A DNA stretch of 64,000 nucleotides from Tetrapyrgos nigripes. Lineage: Eukaryota; Basidiomycota; Agaricomycetes; Agaricales; Campanellaceae. Numbering within the stretch: position 1 is the stretch's first letter; every line of letters begins with the position of its first letter. Below are positions 54,090-64,000 of the stretch, in pieces. The DNA lies in assembly GCA_013368315.1 (NCBI GenBank), contig JAACJM010000355.1, positions 1-64,000 of the forward strand, given 5' to 3'. Below the pieces are notes generated by a model. The model was not told the DNA's origin, did no database searches, and saw only the letters and a program-made list of their open reading frames with translations. The position numbers and the translations under genes are program-made.

Positions 54090-57000
54090 GAAAGCTAGCG
54101 AAGTTGGAGGCGGAGAAAAATAAGGTACGCCCCTTTGCATCCTGGTGCCATTCTGTCTAACCAAGGTAAATATTGTACACAGGCAGCTGAGACACTTCGG
54201 GGTCAAATAACCAAACTCGAAGACTCAGTCAAAAAGCTTGAGGCAGAGAAGAAGGCACTCGAGGCAGAGAAGGAGGTGTTCGTCCAAAACGAAAACGCTG
54301 TATGTAATGTTTTCGCTTTCTCTGTGCTACTGTTTTCCTCATGGTCGTCATTTTATTTCCAGCAGACCGATCTCAAAGCCAGTGAAGTTGGAGGCGGAGA
54401 AGAACAAATCACGCTTCTTTGCATCCTGCTAACATTTCGTCTAACCAAGGCAAATATTGTACGAAGACGGCGGAGACACTTCGGGATCAAATAACCAAAC
54501 TCACAAAGCTTGAGGCAGAAAAGAAGATACTCGAGGCAGAGAAGGAGATATTCATCCAAAACGAAAACCCTGTATGTGATATTTTCGCTTTCTCTGTGCT
54601 ACTGTTTTCCTTATGGTCATCATTTTATTTCCAACAGACTGATCTCAAAGCCAAGTTAGTGAAATTGGAGGCGGAGAAGAACAAGGTACGCTCCTTTGCA
54701 TTCTGCTAACATTTCGTCTAACCAAGGCAAATGTTGTTCAAAGACGGCCGAGACACTTCGGGATCAAATAACGAAACTCGATTCCTCAGTCAAGAAGCTT
54801 GAGGCAGAGAAGAAGGTACTTGAGGCGGAGAAGGAGGTATTCATTCAAAATGAAATCACTGTATATTGTTTTCATTTTCTATAGGCTACTGTATTTCTCA
54901 TGATCATCATTTTCTCCAGCAGACCGAAGCACTCCGTTCTGCCAACGAGAGTCTGGCTAAGATGTCGGATTTACAGGTGTGTACTCAAATAGCTTCAACG
55001 TCCTCATTCGGCCCCCATTCTGATGTATTCGGTGTGAAGGAGGCAAATACGAAACTAGAGGCACGAATCGAAAAGTATAAGAATGCCTACCACATTGTCA
55101 AAGCAAGAATGTGTCGTTGGAAACAGACTTTGCAAATGTCCAAGCAGAATATGCTGGATGCCGCTCAGCACTGGAGAAGGCCGACATGGAGCTTCAGAGC
55201 TTCAAGCGCAAGTGGGATCAAGAGCAGGTGAAGGTGACTTCGTTGGTTGAGGGTCTGAAGGTACCTTCTTGCCCAGTCGTATTGTAACAGCAACCTGACT
55301 AAGTGTACCAGGAAACCATCAGGAAGCAGGAGAAGGAACTGAACAACAAGGAAGCAGAATTGATTCAGCTTCGGGAACCTGATATGAGTACCGAAATCTG
55401 ATAAGTTTCATCCAACTCATTTTTTGTTTGAAGTTTACTGCAGAACCTCCAATGGATGACTACGAGAGAACTTCATCACGAAAATCGGCAGCAGACACAC
55501 CGAGGGCATCATCTGGGAATTCGAAAGCGAGAACACAAACGAGACCGGGTACAAAATCAACTTCAACGGCAACAGGAAACCAACAGAGACCAGCCAGAAA
55601 TTCAGCGGCAGGACCAGCGAACGCCAGCTGCTCCAGAAGAAACGTCCACTGCAGGAAACCCAGCAAACGAAAGGTCGGCTATCGAGAGCTCCATTCCACC
55701 AATCAGGGGGTCTGAAGCGTACTCTGAAGGGGGTAGATGTTGCTGCAGAGCTGGCATTTATTAAGACGCAGCCGTTTGATTACAGTCTCCCTCCTCCTGA
55801 AACAGTGTGTCTCTTGACCAGAGCCTTTCCAGAATACCCCGACTAAGAGAAAGGCAGCCCCTCCTACCCCACCCCCAACTACCAAGAAAGCCAAGAAGTC
55901 GTCTGAGAGGGCGTCTGAGAAGGTGCCTAAGAAGTCGTCTAAAAAACAACAGAGCTATAGTGGCCCAGAACCTGTGCGTATCTTTATACACTAATTTCGT
56001 ATATCTTACAGGCTATTCTAGGTCGAAGCGAGGAGGCTACCAATGCTGGGCTTGATGTCAATGATGACAAGGAACAGTCCGACAAAGACTCTGACGACAA
56101 GTCCAACAAAGAGTCCGACAAGGAATCCGACAGAGTCCGACGTGGAATCCAACAAAGAGTCCGACGAAGAGTCCGACGAAGAGTCCGACGAACGACTGTC
56201 AGATGATGGGGGCTTGGAGGAAGAGAATGAGCATCGTATTATGGAAAAGTGGTGCAGAAAGATTGATAAGCGGTACTACGCCAAGAACGAAGTGAACAAC
56301 AACCGTAATGTGAGCAACCTGATGCTGCTCACTTGTTTCGCTATCTGACCCTTCGATGTAGAGACTTGTCCGAGAGCTGATCCAAGAAGCCCTTCACTGT
56401 CAGAAGGTCTACCACGCGTGGGCACGCAAGAAAGTTTCAGACGAGCGACTCGCCAAATTCCATGAAAACGCAGCCAAGTTTGGACCTCTGCCCAGGAATA
56501 CGTACATCGACAAGCGAGCTCTCACTCCGAAGGAGATTGGCAAGCTACCGTGGAACAAGGCTTTCATTCTGATGATAGCGACCGAATGTATGAAAATCTC
56601 CAAAAAGCTGAAGGACCGTCGTCTCGGGGGCTTCGCAAGCTGCAAAAGTGGATTAGACTCGTTCACCTCCGCTTCATGGATATCGCCCGTGATGTGGTGA
56701 AAGCTCGCCCGACACACCCAGGCGAGACCGAACAGGAGATTATTCTACGTCTGCATGCCGCCCGCAAAGACCTCAACAAGAAGGCCAAAGTAGTGAAACA
56801 TACGCCACGAAGTGAGTCTTCTCATGATGTTTTGTGCTCTATTTGTTCTGACCATAAGCACAGAAGTTCAAGCTTCGTTCCTGTCGCTGCGACTATGGTC
56901 AAGTTTTGCAGAAGCAAAAACAATGAGAAGGCGTTACGGTTCTGGAGCTATGCGCTGCAGGTTGTGCAGATGCTGAAAGCAGCGGGGATGTCGGACGAGG

Positions 57001-57366
57001 AGGATGGTGTCTGACAAATGCAAAACCGGTCTACTGGCGATAGATCAGCAGGTCAGAATGATCCTTCGCATAAACTGGCGCAAGGAATCGTTCAATGGGT
57101 TGTTCAGAATTATGGACTCAACGCCCGGAATGGAGGAGGCCATTTTCGCGAAGACAGGGAAAACCAACCGATTCAAAAGGATACGTCTTCCAGATGCGAA
57201 GATTGTTCAAAGGGATCCACCGAAGGGTCTTCCAGAATCGTTTTTCCAACCCGATTACCTCGCTGACATCAAGAAGCGACCTTACGACTACAAGGAACTC
57301 GCTACGACCAAGACTAACTTTCAGACATTCAACTGGTCTAAGTATAACCCTTACGCACAGAATTGA
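54090..57366 (+). pseudogene. Coiled-coil gene copy, 5'-truncated, with a nonsense codon (right arm)
   Basis: It contains three tandem coiled-coil exon units (54,135-54,900), the Ser/Gln/Pro linker (SAADTPRASSGNSKA near 55,490), the basic patch, the acidic repeat region (KESDEESDEESDERLSDDGG near 56,150-56,215) and the conserved C-terminal block (LPWNKAFILMIATECMKIS near 56,540-56,600; LPESFFQPDYLADIKKRPYD). Relative to the 5.1-10.2 kb gene it lacks the whole N-terminal coiled coil, replaced by an hAT remnant. A TGA at 57,012-57,014 stands where the 5-kb copy has CGA. The same TGA in the left arm shows that the mutation preceded the palindrome. Confidence 0.85.
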
Positions 57367-59455
57367 AGGGCAATGGTTCAAGGGCACAAATGGATAAGCA
57401 CAGTACAGTAACAAAGTACATCTTCAGATTATTTGTAGACAGCTCCTAGTGAAATTCGATTGCGACGTCCTCTCATTGACTCTCCCACTGAGCATCCCCA
57501 TTTCCAACAAGCAGCATCATCGCACACACAGCGGCACCTTCATGACCCGCGTTCAGCGATGTCAAATTCACAGGACAATACTTGGAGGTCTCGTTAAGAA
57601 TTGCCAGTATTTCCCCGACCAAAACAGTTGTTTTAGTTCTTCATCGGGGGTACTATGAACTGCAGAGTATTTGTGAGCGACTCGACCACACTAGCGGACT
57701 CAGATACATACTCAAGGCTCCACCGCTTCGACCATATAGATAGCATGCCTAGAGCAGAATGAAGGAATCGAATCGTTCATGTTATCCCGGAAGAGGTTTG
57801 GGTGACGTATCTGGCTCTGCTTTAGGCTCAATCTTACTTAAGGCACTCTGTGGTCAAACTGAAAGGTAGATGGAGAGGCGACTACAGAATACGTTCAACC
57901 TTCTCCTTCACCGCCGAGTGCACCTGGGAAGAGCCTCGAGTGTGGTACAGCACGACGAACAGGTCAAGAAGCGTTGAGTAAGAGGGTTTGATGGAAATCT
58001 GAAATTGCGGAATAGTCGGCCTGTCAGTAAACAGAGTGATTGGCGTGGCAAGAATGACTCACAAGAGGAAGAAGACCTCGTGGGTACTGCAAATATGGAA
58101 TGCTATAAGAATAGCTGATGGCGGGCTTGCATTCTGGCGATGACCCTAAAATTCGTCAATCAGGCAGGCTATCCAACGATGATGGTGAAAGTCTTGAAGA
58201 TGCTGTAAATGTAGCCAGTAGGACGATTGGGTTGTTTAAAACATGGGCTGCTGAAAAGAGAGAAATCCACCTGAGATGAATGCTTGGCTGGGCAAAAGCT
58301 CGAAAGTCGCCATCAGCAACGAACTAGGCCCAATGGAAGCCCATAGTCCACTATTATGGACAGCAAGACAATGTTCAGTGGCGGGTAAAGGATTTGGGAG
58401 ATGTGCAAGGACGGATTGGGACGTCAAGTGGTAGATTGTCGTAGATGTGAAAGATAGGAAGGAGGACCAATTTTCCAAGAGTATGGGTCCGGTGGACAAG
58501 GACTGGGAGAAGAACAAATCAGAGAAGGGAACAACGAAGAGAAAATCAGCAAGACATACCTGGAGCTGCGAACTATCGGGGACACCCTGTAAAAACGCCG
58601 CCGTGATGCTTTGTATTAACGATTGAATTTAATACAGGCTTTTTTGCGACGGGAGATTGCACACGTGTTCAGCTTGCCTTTTACATTTCTCGAGTCGAGC
58701 ATGGTGGTAATAAACACTTGCAAGGTGGCCCAAATCTTAATGCGTTGTCCTTTCCTGATACACCCTCAAGTACACCAAAAAAGAAAGCCACTGCTGAGAA
58801 TTCCCAGTCAGTGTCCGACGATTTTGACAGCTCAAGGGACAGCACACATACGGGTCAGAAAGGCAACATGCCCTTATAAAGGGTACATTTCGTGATTAAT
58901 GTCTTGGAGAACAACTTCTCGATGGGTATGCTGTGAATCCTGCACTGGGAAGCAGAAATACTGTTGCCAATGAGCAGCAGAGGAGGCGGAGTGGGGTGCG
59001 GACTTACCAAGGATCAATAGTTGATTTTACTATGAACAGGCAAGGCGTCAGCACTGAGGCCTCGACGCACGAACATAAGATGGCTGCCTCATCTCGATCA
59101 TCCATTTGCAACTTGCATGGTCTAATGTTCTCCATCGACAAGCTTTTTGGACCGGCCACTTTCTTGCCACGTTCCTTTTCCAGCCTCTCGAAGTCATCTT
59201 CGACAGCCTTCGACGAATTCCAGCAGGCCTATCGGCGGGGTTGTGAGCAGGAGCATGATCCAAGGCCGCTTGGAAGGCACTGATAGTGTTTGATATATTG
59301 CTGAGCAGTGTAACAGAGGTCTCAAAGATCCAAGGCCGCCTGTACAGTACCATTGGATGCGACGAGTGATGGTTTCGGAGAAGACGTCAATGTGGCTGTG
59401 TAGTGCGTTTGAAATGACTTTCAGTGAGACGCGCACCACCAACCTCTGAGTTAGT
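57367..59455. other. Right-arm stretch mirroring 28.16-30.24 kb
   Basis: Same unassigned frames as in the left arm (58,236-58,517 minus; 58,623-58,895 plus; 58,933-59,283 plus) and two GATCC motif copies near 59,258 and 59,327. No complete gene resolved. Confidence 0.4.
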
Positions 59456-60537
59456 ATGCCCGTCGATTATTTCTTACCATGCCTGTTCCCATCCTCGTTC
59501 ATCTGCCCCATCCTTGTCTGCATGTTGCAAATTCCAATTCTGAAACAAGTCACAAGAATGGTGAAGACCTCGGTGCTAGTACTTCCCCCGGAACTCATTG
59601 AACTGATAATGGACGCGTTCCATATGCAAGCCAGTTCACGAGATGTGGAAGCGTTGAATCTTGTATCTCATTGGATGAGGAATTGGTGCGCTATCTTGCT
59701 ATTTTCCTGTTGCTAAGCTGATCATTTACCATGGCCTTCAGTCTATATGTACGAAAACTCACCTATGCCTACGGTTTCATCAAGACCGAAGGAAGCTTTA
59801 TCTCTTTCAAAACCGTGGCTGCTTCCATTGGTCGACACATCACCTATCTTGACCTGACTCGATTGCCTATGTCTTCTGACATCAAAGCACTCCTCCATTC
59901 CAGTGCTCTGCAAGTCGTTGAAGAGGTCCACCTCGCCGTATATCACTACCACCAACCACGCGACCCTCTATATCCCATCAAGAACCTCTTCACCCCCTCC
60001 TTCCTTCCTTCGTGCAAATATCTGCGCCTAGAAGCTGGGGAAAACGATGAGATTCTTTCTCACCTATGTCTCAGGAATCTTGGTAACCTCCAGTGTCTGT
60101 ACGTCAATTTTGACGAGGACTGGGATTATTCTGAAGGATACTACGACGGGTTTGCCGAAGATTGGGAGCGTATTCGGAGGAACCTGTACAACAGCCAACA
60201 TACAGTGGACGACTGTCCTGATTCAAATCCCTCCAGTTTGCACATAGTTTTGGTCTCCTGGTCTTCAGGGTCGTCTTTCCCCCTTCCTTATCCTGAATGG
60301 AAATGCGGTCTAACTGACTGCCGTGTAGTTCCGGTTTGGTGCGATGGGTTGGAGAAACTAGAAAAGGTCCTGAGAGATCAAGGCTTTGCAGAGTCGGAGT
60401 ACCATAACATCACTGATGATCTCCGACGCTTGGCGAAATATCTCATCCCTCATTCCATGGACCTTGAGCGGGATGACAACGGACGAGCAGACGGGACATT
60501 TGAGTTCAGACATCATTACTGGAGGATGGCAGTTTGA
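59456..60537 (+). CDS. F-box-like protein, two exons, up to 341 aa (right arm)
   Basis: Mirror of 27,075-28,156. Exons 59,456-59,685 and 59,742-60,537 around a 56-nt intron give 1,026 coding bases. The F-box-like segment LPPELIELIMDAFH and the Leu-rich C-terminal region are unchanged. At least one substitution differs from the left copy (GYYDGFAEDW here, GYYDVFAEDW there). It is one of few right-arm genes with no frameshift, which may indicate that it is still under selection. Confidence 0.7.
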
Positions 60538-61012
60538 GTTGCAGAGGCTAGGCGAGCAGACCGAGAAGCAGAACTAATGGATAGAGGCTGATCAACGCTA
60601 TACTGGAGGAAGAGGTATATTCTGACGAGATCGGCCTGTATCATAGCCTGATCATTTCTCGCTAGACCTCCAACCTTATTGCATTCCGTTGGCACCTCAG
60701 GTGTACATCACCATATCTTACTCAAGTTTGTAGTTTTGTTGTATGAATATGGAGAATTAAGAGCGGTTTCTACTGAGGGTTTTGACTGGCAACGCTGTGG
60801 TAAAGAGATTAGATAACGATTATGTTTACCATCATTTTCTTTGTTCGAGGACTATAAAAGCAGAAAGTAGGACGCTTACTTCCAGGATACCCTTCCTTCA
60901 ACTTTCACTAAGGTGAGGTCCCTTCGTTTGCCTTCAAATTTATTCACTCATTGTTTCACCTTTCGTATACGGTAGGGCTCATTGCTTTGACATACTTACA
61001 TCTCAGCACACC

Positions 61013-61393
61013 ATGAAAGGCTCCCTCTTTATAATTATTCGACTCACCATCTGTCTCCCTCTCGAAGTCATCGGTGTCGTTGCTCTTGTCAAAGGATGGT
61101 CACTATTGAGGATCTTGAGGGTATTGGCGAGGACCTCATAGCTATCACTTGGTGTGTTTCATGACCTTCCTCCTTTGATAACATCCACTGATACTTTCTC
61201 TTTCAGCCTTGGTGCAGAACGTTTGATATCAAAGGCCCCAGAACTTATCTCTTTCACGGGTGGACTTCTCGTTGCCTGGTTGTGGTTCACCTTCGCACTG
61301 GCTACGGCAGCTAAATACAAAATCTATTATAACGCTCGCCCTAGGACCCCACAAACTTGCGTTAGAGTTGCTGTAAGAGCTCCTGATGTATAG
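61013..61393 (+). pseudogene. Small membrane protein copy, frameshifted (right arm)
   Basis: Identical in layout to 26,218-26,599, but the run caaaggg before ATGGTCACTATT has lost one G (caaagg near 61,095), shifting the frame after GVVALVKG. The intron (61,152-61,206) and second exon remain. Confidence 0.65.
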
Positions 61394-61489
61394 AAAGTGC
61401 CTGAATTACTGTCTCATGTTGCCTGGCTGCTTGTAAATTACTATGAAATCTGATTTTTCTTTGTGTCAATGCGCGGCTAGGGGTTTTAA

Positions 61490-61858
61490 TGACGTTATCG
61501 GAGGAGCAGTCCGACGTAGAAGTCCGATCAGCACCGCAACAACATCGTTTTTTCAGTGTTTTCTGTCGGCCATTTATCTCCAGCGATGTATAAACTTCCG
61601 CCGTGGTTAGCCTTTTTCCAACGTTTCCTGGACATCGAGATGAAGAGAGGTCGACCCCTGCCAACAACAATCTACGCTCAGAGATCAGAGGAGGCTCTTC
61701 AACACTGCTGCTCAAACGCTTCCAATTCCGCTACAAGACGACCAAATCGACCTAGTGGAACGGTGTCCTGTGTGCCAGAGTTTGTCAACTGGCGAAACTG
61801 GTCTCAATATCATGTCTCTTGCCTAGACGGTCAGCTCATGTCGTTTCAGGTCATCTAA
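61490..61858 (+). pseudogene. Unknown 122-aa gene copy, frameshifted (right arm)
   Basis: Mirror of 25,754-26,122. A sixth T in the run at 61,547-61,552 breaks the frame after SAPQQHR. The remainder is open from 61,556. Confidence 0.45.
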
Positions 61859-62109
61859 GCACCTAAGTGTAATGGGGTCTCTTCAACTAATCAAGTACGT
61901 GAGGACATGTCTGCTCCCTCGCTTTCTGAACAGTACTTGACTTTTCTCTCTCATTCAAATTAAACCCCAATCTACACCTTCTCATTCTCCTCTGCACAGC
62001 TCACGATCCTCATAGTCGTCGATTCATTCACTGTCACTCCGAGTACAAGGGTCTTGCTCCACATCCACAACTATCTTCTTCGTCACCATATCCCATCCAT
62101 CGCCATCCC

Positions 62110-63123
62110 ATGGAAGTACGCAGATACCATCAGCACCAACACAGGGCATTCCCGTCTCTTGGTTTGTCTCTGTACCGTACGATGGCTAGTTCTCTGTGTG
62201 TTTTGAACTCGCCGGCCCTCCAAAGTCTTCGCCCATCACTGGTCTCCGGGATGACACATAAAGGTGCTTTCCTGTGGCACATGGTGCTAGACTATGTCAA
62301 GACGCTGAAGTGCCTGTGTCTTCTGACCGCCGCCTCTTGCATTGGAGTCTGGGGTGTGGATGAAGCTGGTTGGATTTTGCTTCAATGCTATCCTCGATGA
62401 CCCCACTGCTTCCACCCAATATAGAGACCCCTTCTTCTGCCGATTCCGCAGGCAGCACCGCTCTTTTGACATCCTTTTGACTCTTCGTCTCCGCAGACAA
62501 TTCCCCATCCTGACCACGATGGGATGATGTCTTGCCAAACAACAGGCGTACACACTTGGCTCCTCCAAAAGACTCATGTTTCGAATTCCGTCGATATCGA
62601 CCAGGTCACATTCATGGATCTGCTCTGTACCTTGCTGAAGTCCAAGAGCTCTCCCATATTGGAGGATAACATTACACTTGGAAGGTTTCTCAAATTCTAC
62701 CCCATCGACACATCCCTTCATTCCTTCATGTCCTTTTGACCGTTCTAAACCACGTCTCTCTCAACATCAAGGAGATGATAGAGTTTGTCAATGCAAGTTG
62801 GCACGGTATATTGAGACTTTGGGGAACGAAGAATCAGAGGTTGAAAGAAGGGCTTATCTGTATTCCGCGGATCCTGTTTCCTTACCTGGTTTTGGAAGAT
62901 AGTGGACTGAGCACAAATGTCGCAATCAAAGGTGGACGGCAAAGTATGGCGGTTATTGGCCAGTGAGACTGAGAGTAAACAGGGTATTGATGCTCCATCG
63001 ATAGATAGTTTCAGGTTTGGCCTTCGGGAATTTGTGAAGTACATTGTAGACGGCGAGTCTGTCTTTGTTGCGAAGAGATTTTGTGCTAGATCCAGATTTG
63101 TCGCTAACCAAGCCCTGACTTGA
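62110..63123 (+). pseudogene. Unknown multi-exon locus copy, frameshifted (right arm)
   Basis: Mirror of 24,490-25,502. An extra A near 62,943 (ggcaaagtatgg against ggcaagtatgg) breaks the last exon after NVAIKGG. Upstream frames are unchanged. Confidence 0.4.
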
Positions 63124-63394
63124 GCTGCGGGCGAATCGGGCGAATCGTGCTGAAAAAGGTGCGTGTTTGTGGTTTTTGCATTGCGACAATATCCTGACTG
63201 GTGTTTTTCCAGCTGTACTAAGGCTCCGAGTCCGTCTATTCCATGGCTATACCTTCAAAAAACGAAGCGAAAGGCTCAAAAGACTCACGCATCAAAAATC
63301 CCTTATCCTCCATTCTACTTTCACTCTCCTCTCACACATCGTTCCTCATGCCATTGGGGCCGTCTTGTATAGGGGAATGAAAGTTAAAAAAAAT

Positions 63395-64000
63395 CATGAA
63401 AGCCTTGGTCGACTGGGTGTCGTTTGATGATGGCCACAGCACAGTTCAGAGCTGCACGTTCTTGTGTTTTGTATGGATAACCTACGCTGAATATCATTCT
63501 GATTCCCAGAAGGATGACCCCGCTTCATCTGTCTTTTCCCATCAACCTCCACCAACTCTGCTGTTTGGGACAGGTCTGGAGGTATTCAGTTTGTCGCACA
63601 AACATCCCTGCAATCCAGTCCAGGAGCTTTATATACTTCGCATACACATTCGGAGACACATTCTCACCACCAAGTCCGTTCTCGGCAGCAGCAGGTTATA
63701 GCACCCTCAATGGCTTACCGCATGCACCTTCCAACGTCAATTTGCTGCCAAACCCTACATTTAAGCACCGCTGATTTTTCGTCCAAAGTATAGGTCTCGT
63801 CTTTCATGGCACCGAATACGCGATCCTCGATAATGCTAATTTCTGTCTTCACACCGCTATTTTCGACGCCGTTCTCAACAAAGGTGCTCACAACCATCTC
63901 GATGCCCCACCCAGAGCCGAATCTCCAATCTCCATATCGCCTTTCATACCTCTCCCTTCTATTCCCAACCTCACACCTCCTTCATCGCCTACCTTGCCTG
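63395..64000 (+). pseudogene. Unknown gene remnant, outer end of the right arm, cut by the window edge
   Basis: Mirror of 23,612-24,217, with one C missing near 63,540. The window ends inside the Pro/Ser-rich part (SPISISPFIPLPSIPNLTPP). Confidence 0.4.

Larger units (their letters stand above)
46816..64000 (-). repeat. Right arm of the large inverted duplication
   Basis: Reverse-complement partner of 23,612-36,865. It is longer because of right-specific blocks at 47,437-48,494 and 49,781-52,691 and because it keeps 54,442-56,050, which the left arm deleted. It lacks the Tc1 element. The homology continues to the last base of the window, so the arm is probably longer still. Confidence 0.95.

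Noticed and set aside
23612..64000. Palindrome as a Tn/IS-like element with transposase-defined inverted ends
   Set aside because: Arms contain many unrelated genes and repeats, the outer end is not seen in this window, and no target duplication or transposase maps to arm ends.
1..64000. tRNA and rRNA genes
   Set aside because: Looked for B-box-like GGTTCRANYCC and conserved rRNA stretches by eye; none convincing.

Overview
The window is fungal, most likely from an agaricomycete basidiomycete. The evidence is many 50-63 nt GT-AG introns, a KDZ-class transposase with CxC2-like and SYDIACQW motifs, BED-finger hAT remnants, LINE 3' ends, an F-box gene and a eukaryotic-type FGAM synthase pseudogene. 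No bacterial operon, rRNA, tRNA or CRISPR signal was seen. Species cannot be read from the sequence.

Layout. (1) 1-23.6 kb is a gene-poor left flank. It holds small multi-exon genes (two predicted membrane proteins, several coiled-coil proteins, a RING-finger gene) mixed with hAT and LINE remnants and a decayed FGAM synthase. Several loci here have second, differently broken copies: RING at 1.3-2.1 and 22.3-22.9 kb, and a coiled-coil gene at 3.0-4.2 and 23.0-23.3 kb. (2) 23,612-36,865 and 46,816-64,000 are the two arms of a very large inverted duplication. Positions x and y pair with x+y = 87,612 in the outer part, and this sum shifts at each arm-specific indel. The arms are nearly identical by eye and the homology runs off the right edge of the window. 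(3) 36,866-46,815 is the unique spacer. It holds a KDZ transposase gene split by a solo LTR with a perfect 5-bp target duplication, a degenerate 450-bp duplication, a gag zinc-knuckle fragment, and three arrays of a 9-bp satellite (GCAGACGAR). The satellite lies in opposite orientations and one array touches the right-arm breakpoint.

The arms differ by datable events. A complete Tc1/mariner element (intact 368-aa DD34E transposase, TA duplication) is present only in the left arm, with the matching empty site in the right arm. The left arm has a 1.6-kb internal deletion. The right arm has extra blocks of about 1.06 and 2.9 kb. Four single-base indels are open in the left arm and frameshifted in the right.

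The genes do not form a pathway. The least decayed are the long coiled-coil gene at 5.1-10.2 kb (its arm copies share a CGA to TGA nonsense codon), the F-box gene in both arms, the 108-aa membrane protein at 26.2-26.6 kb, the PPPY membrane protein at 14.8-15.6 kb and the 107-aa protein at 18.1-18.5 kb. Recurrent C-to-T or G-to-A changes creating stops or removing a catalytic Cys suggest mutation of methylated cytosine. The best candidate for something undescribed is the palindrome itself: a satellite-bounded, transposon-cored inverted duplication carrying F-box and coiled-coil genes. An assembly join of two haplotypes must be excluded first.
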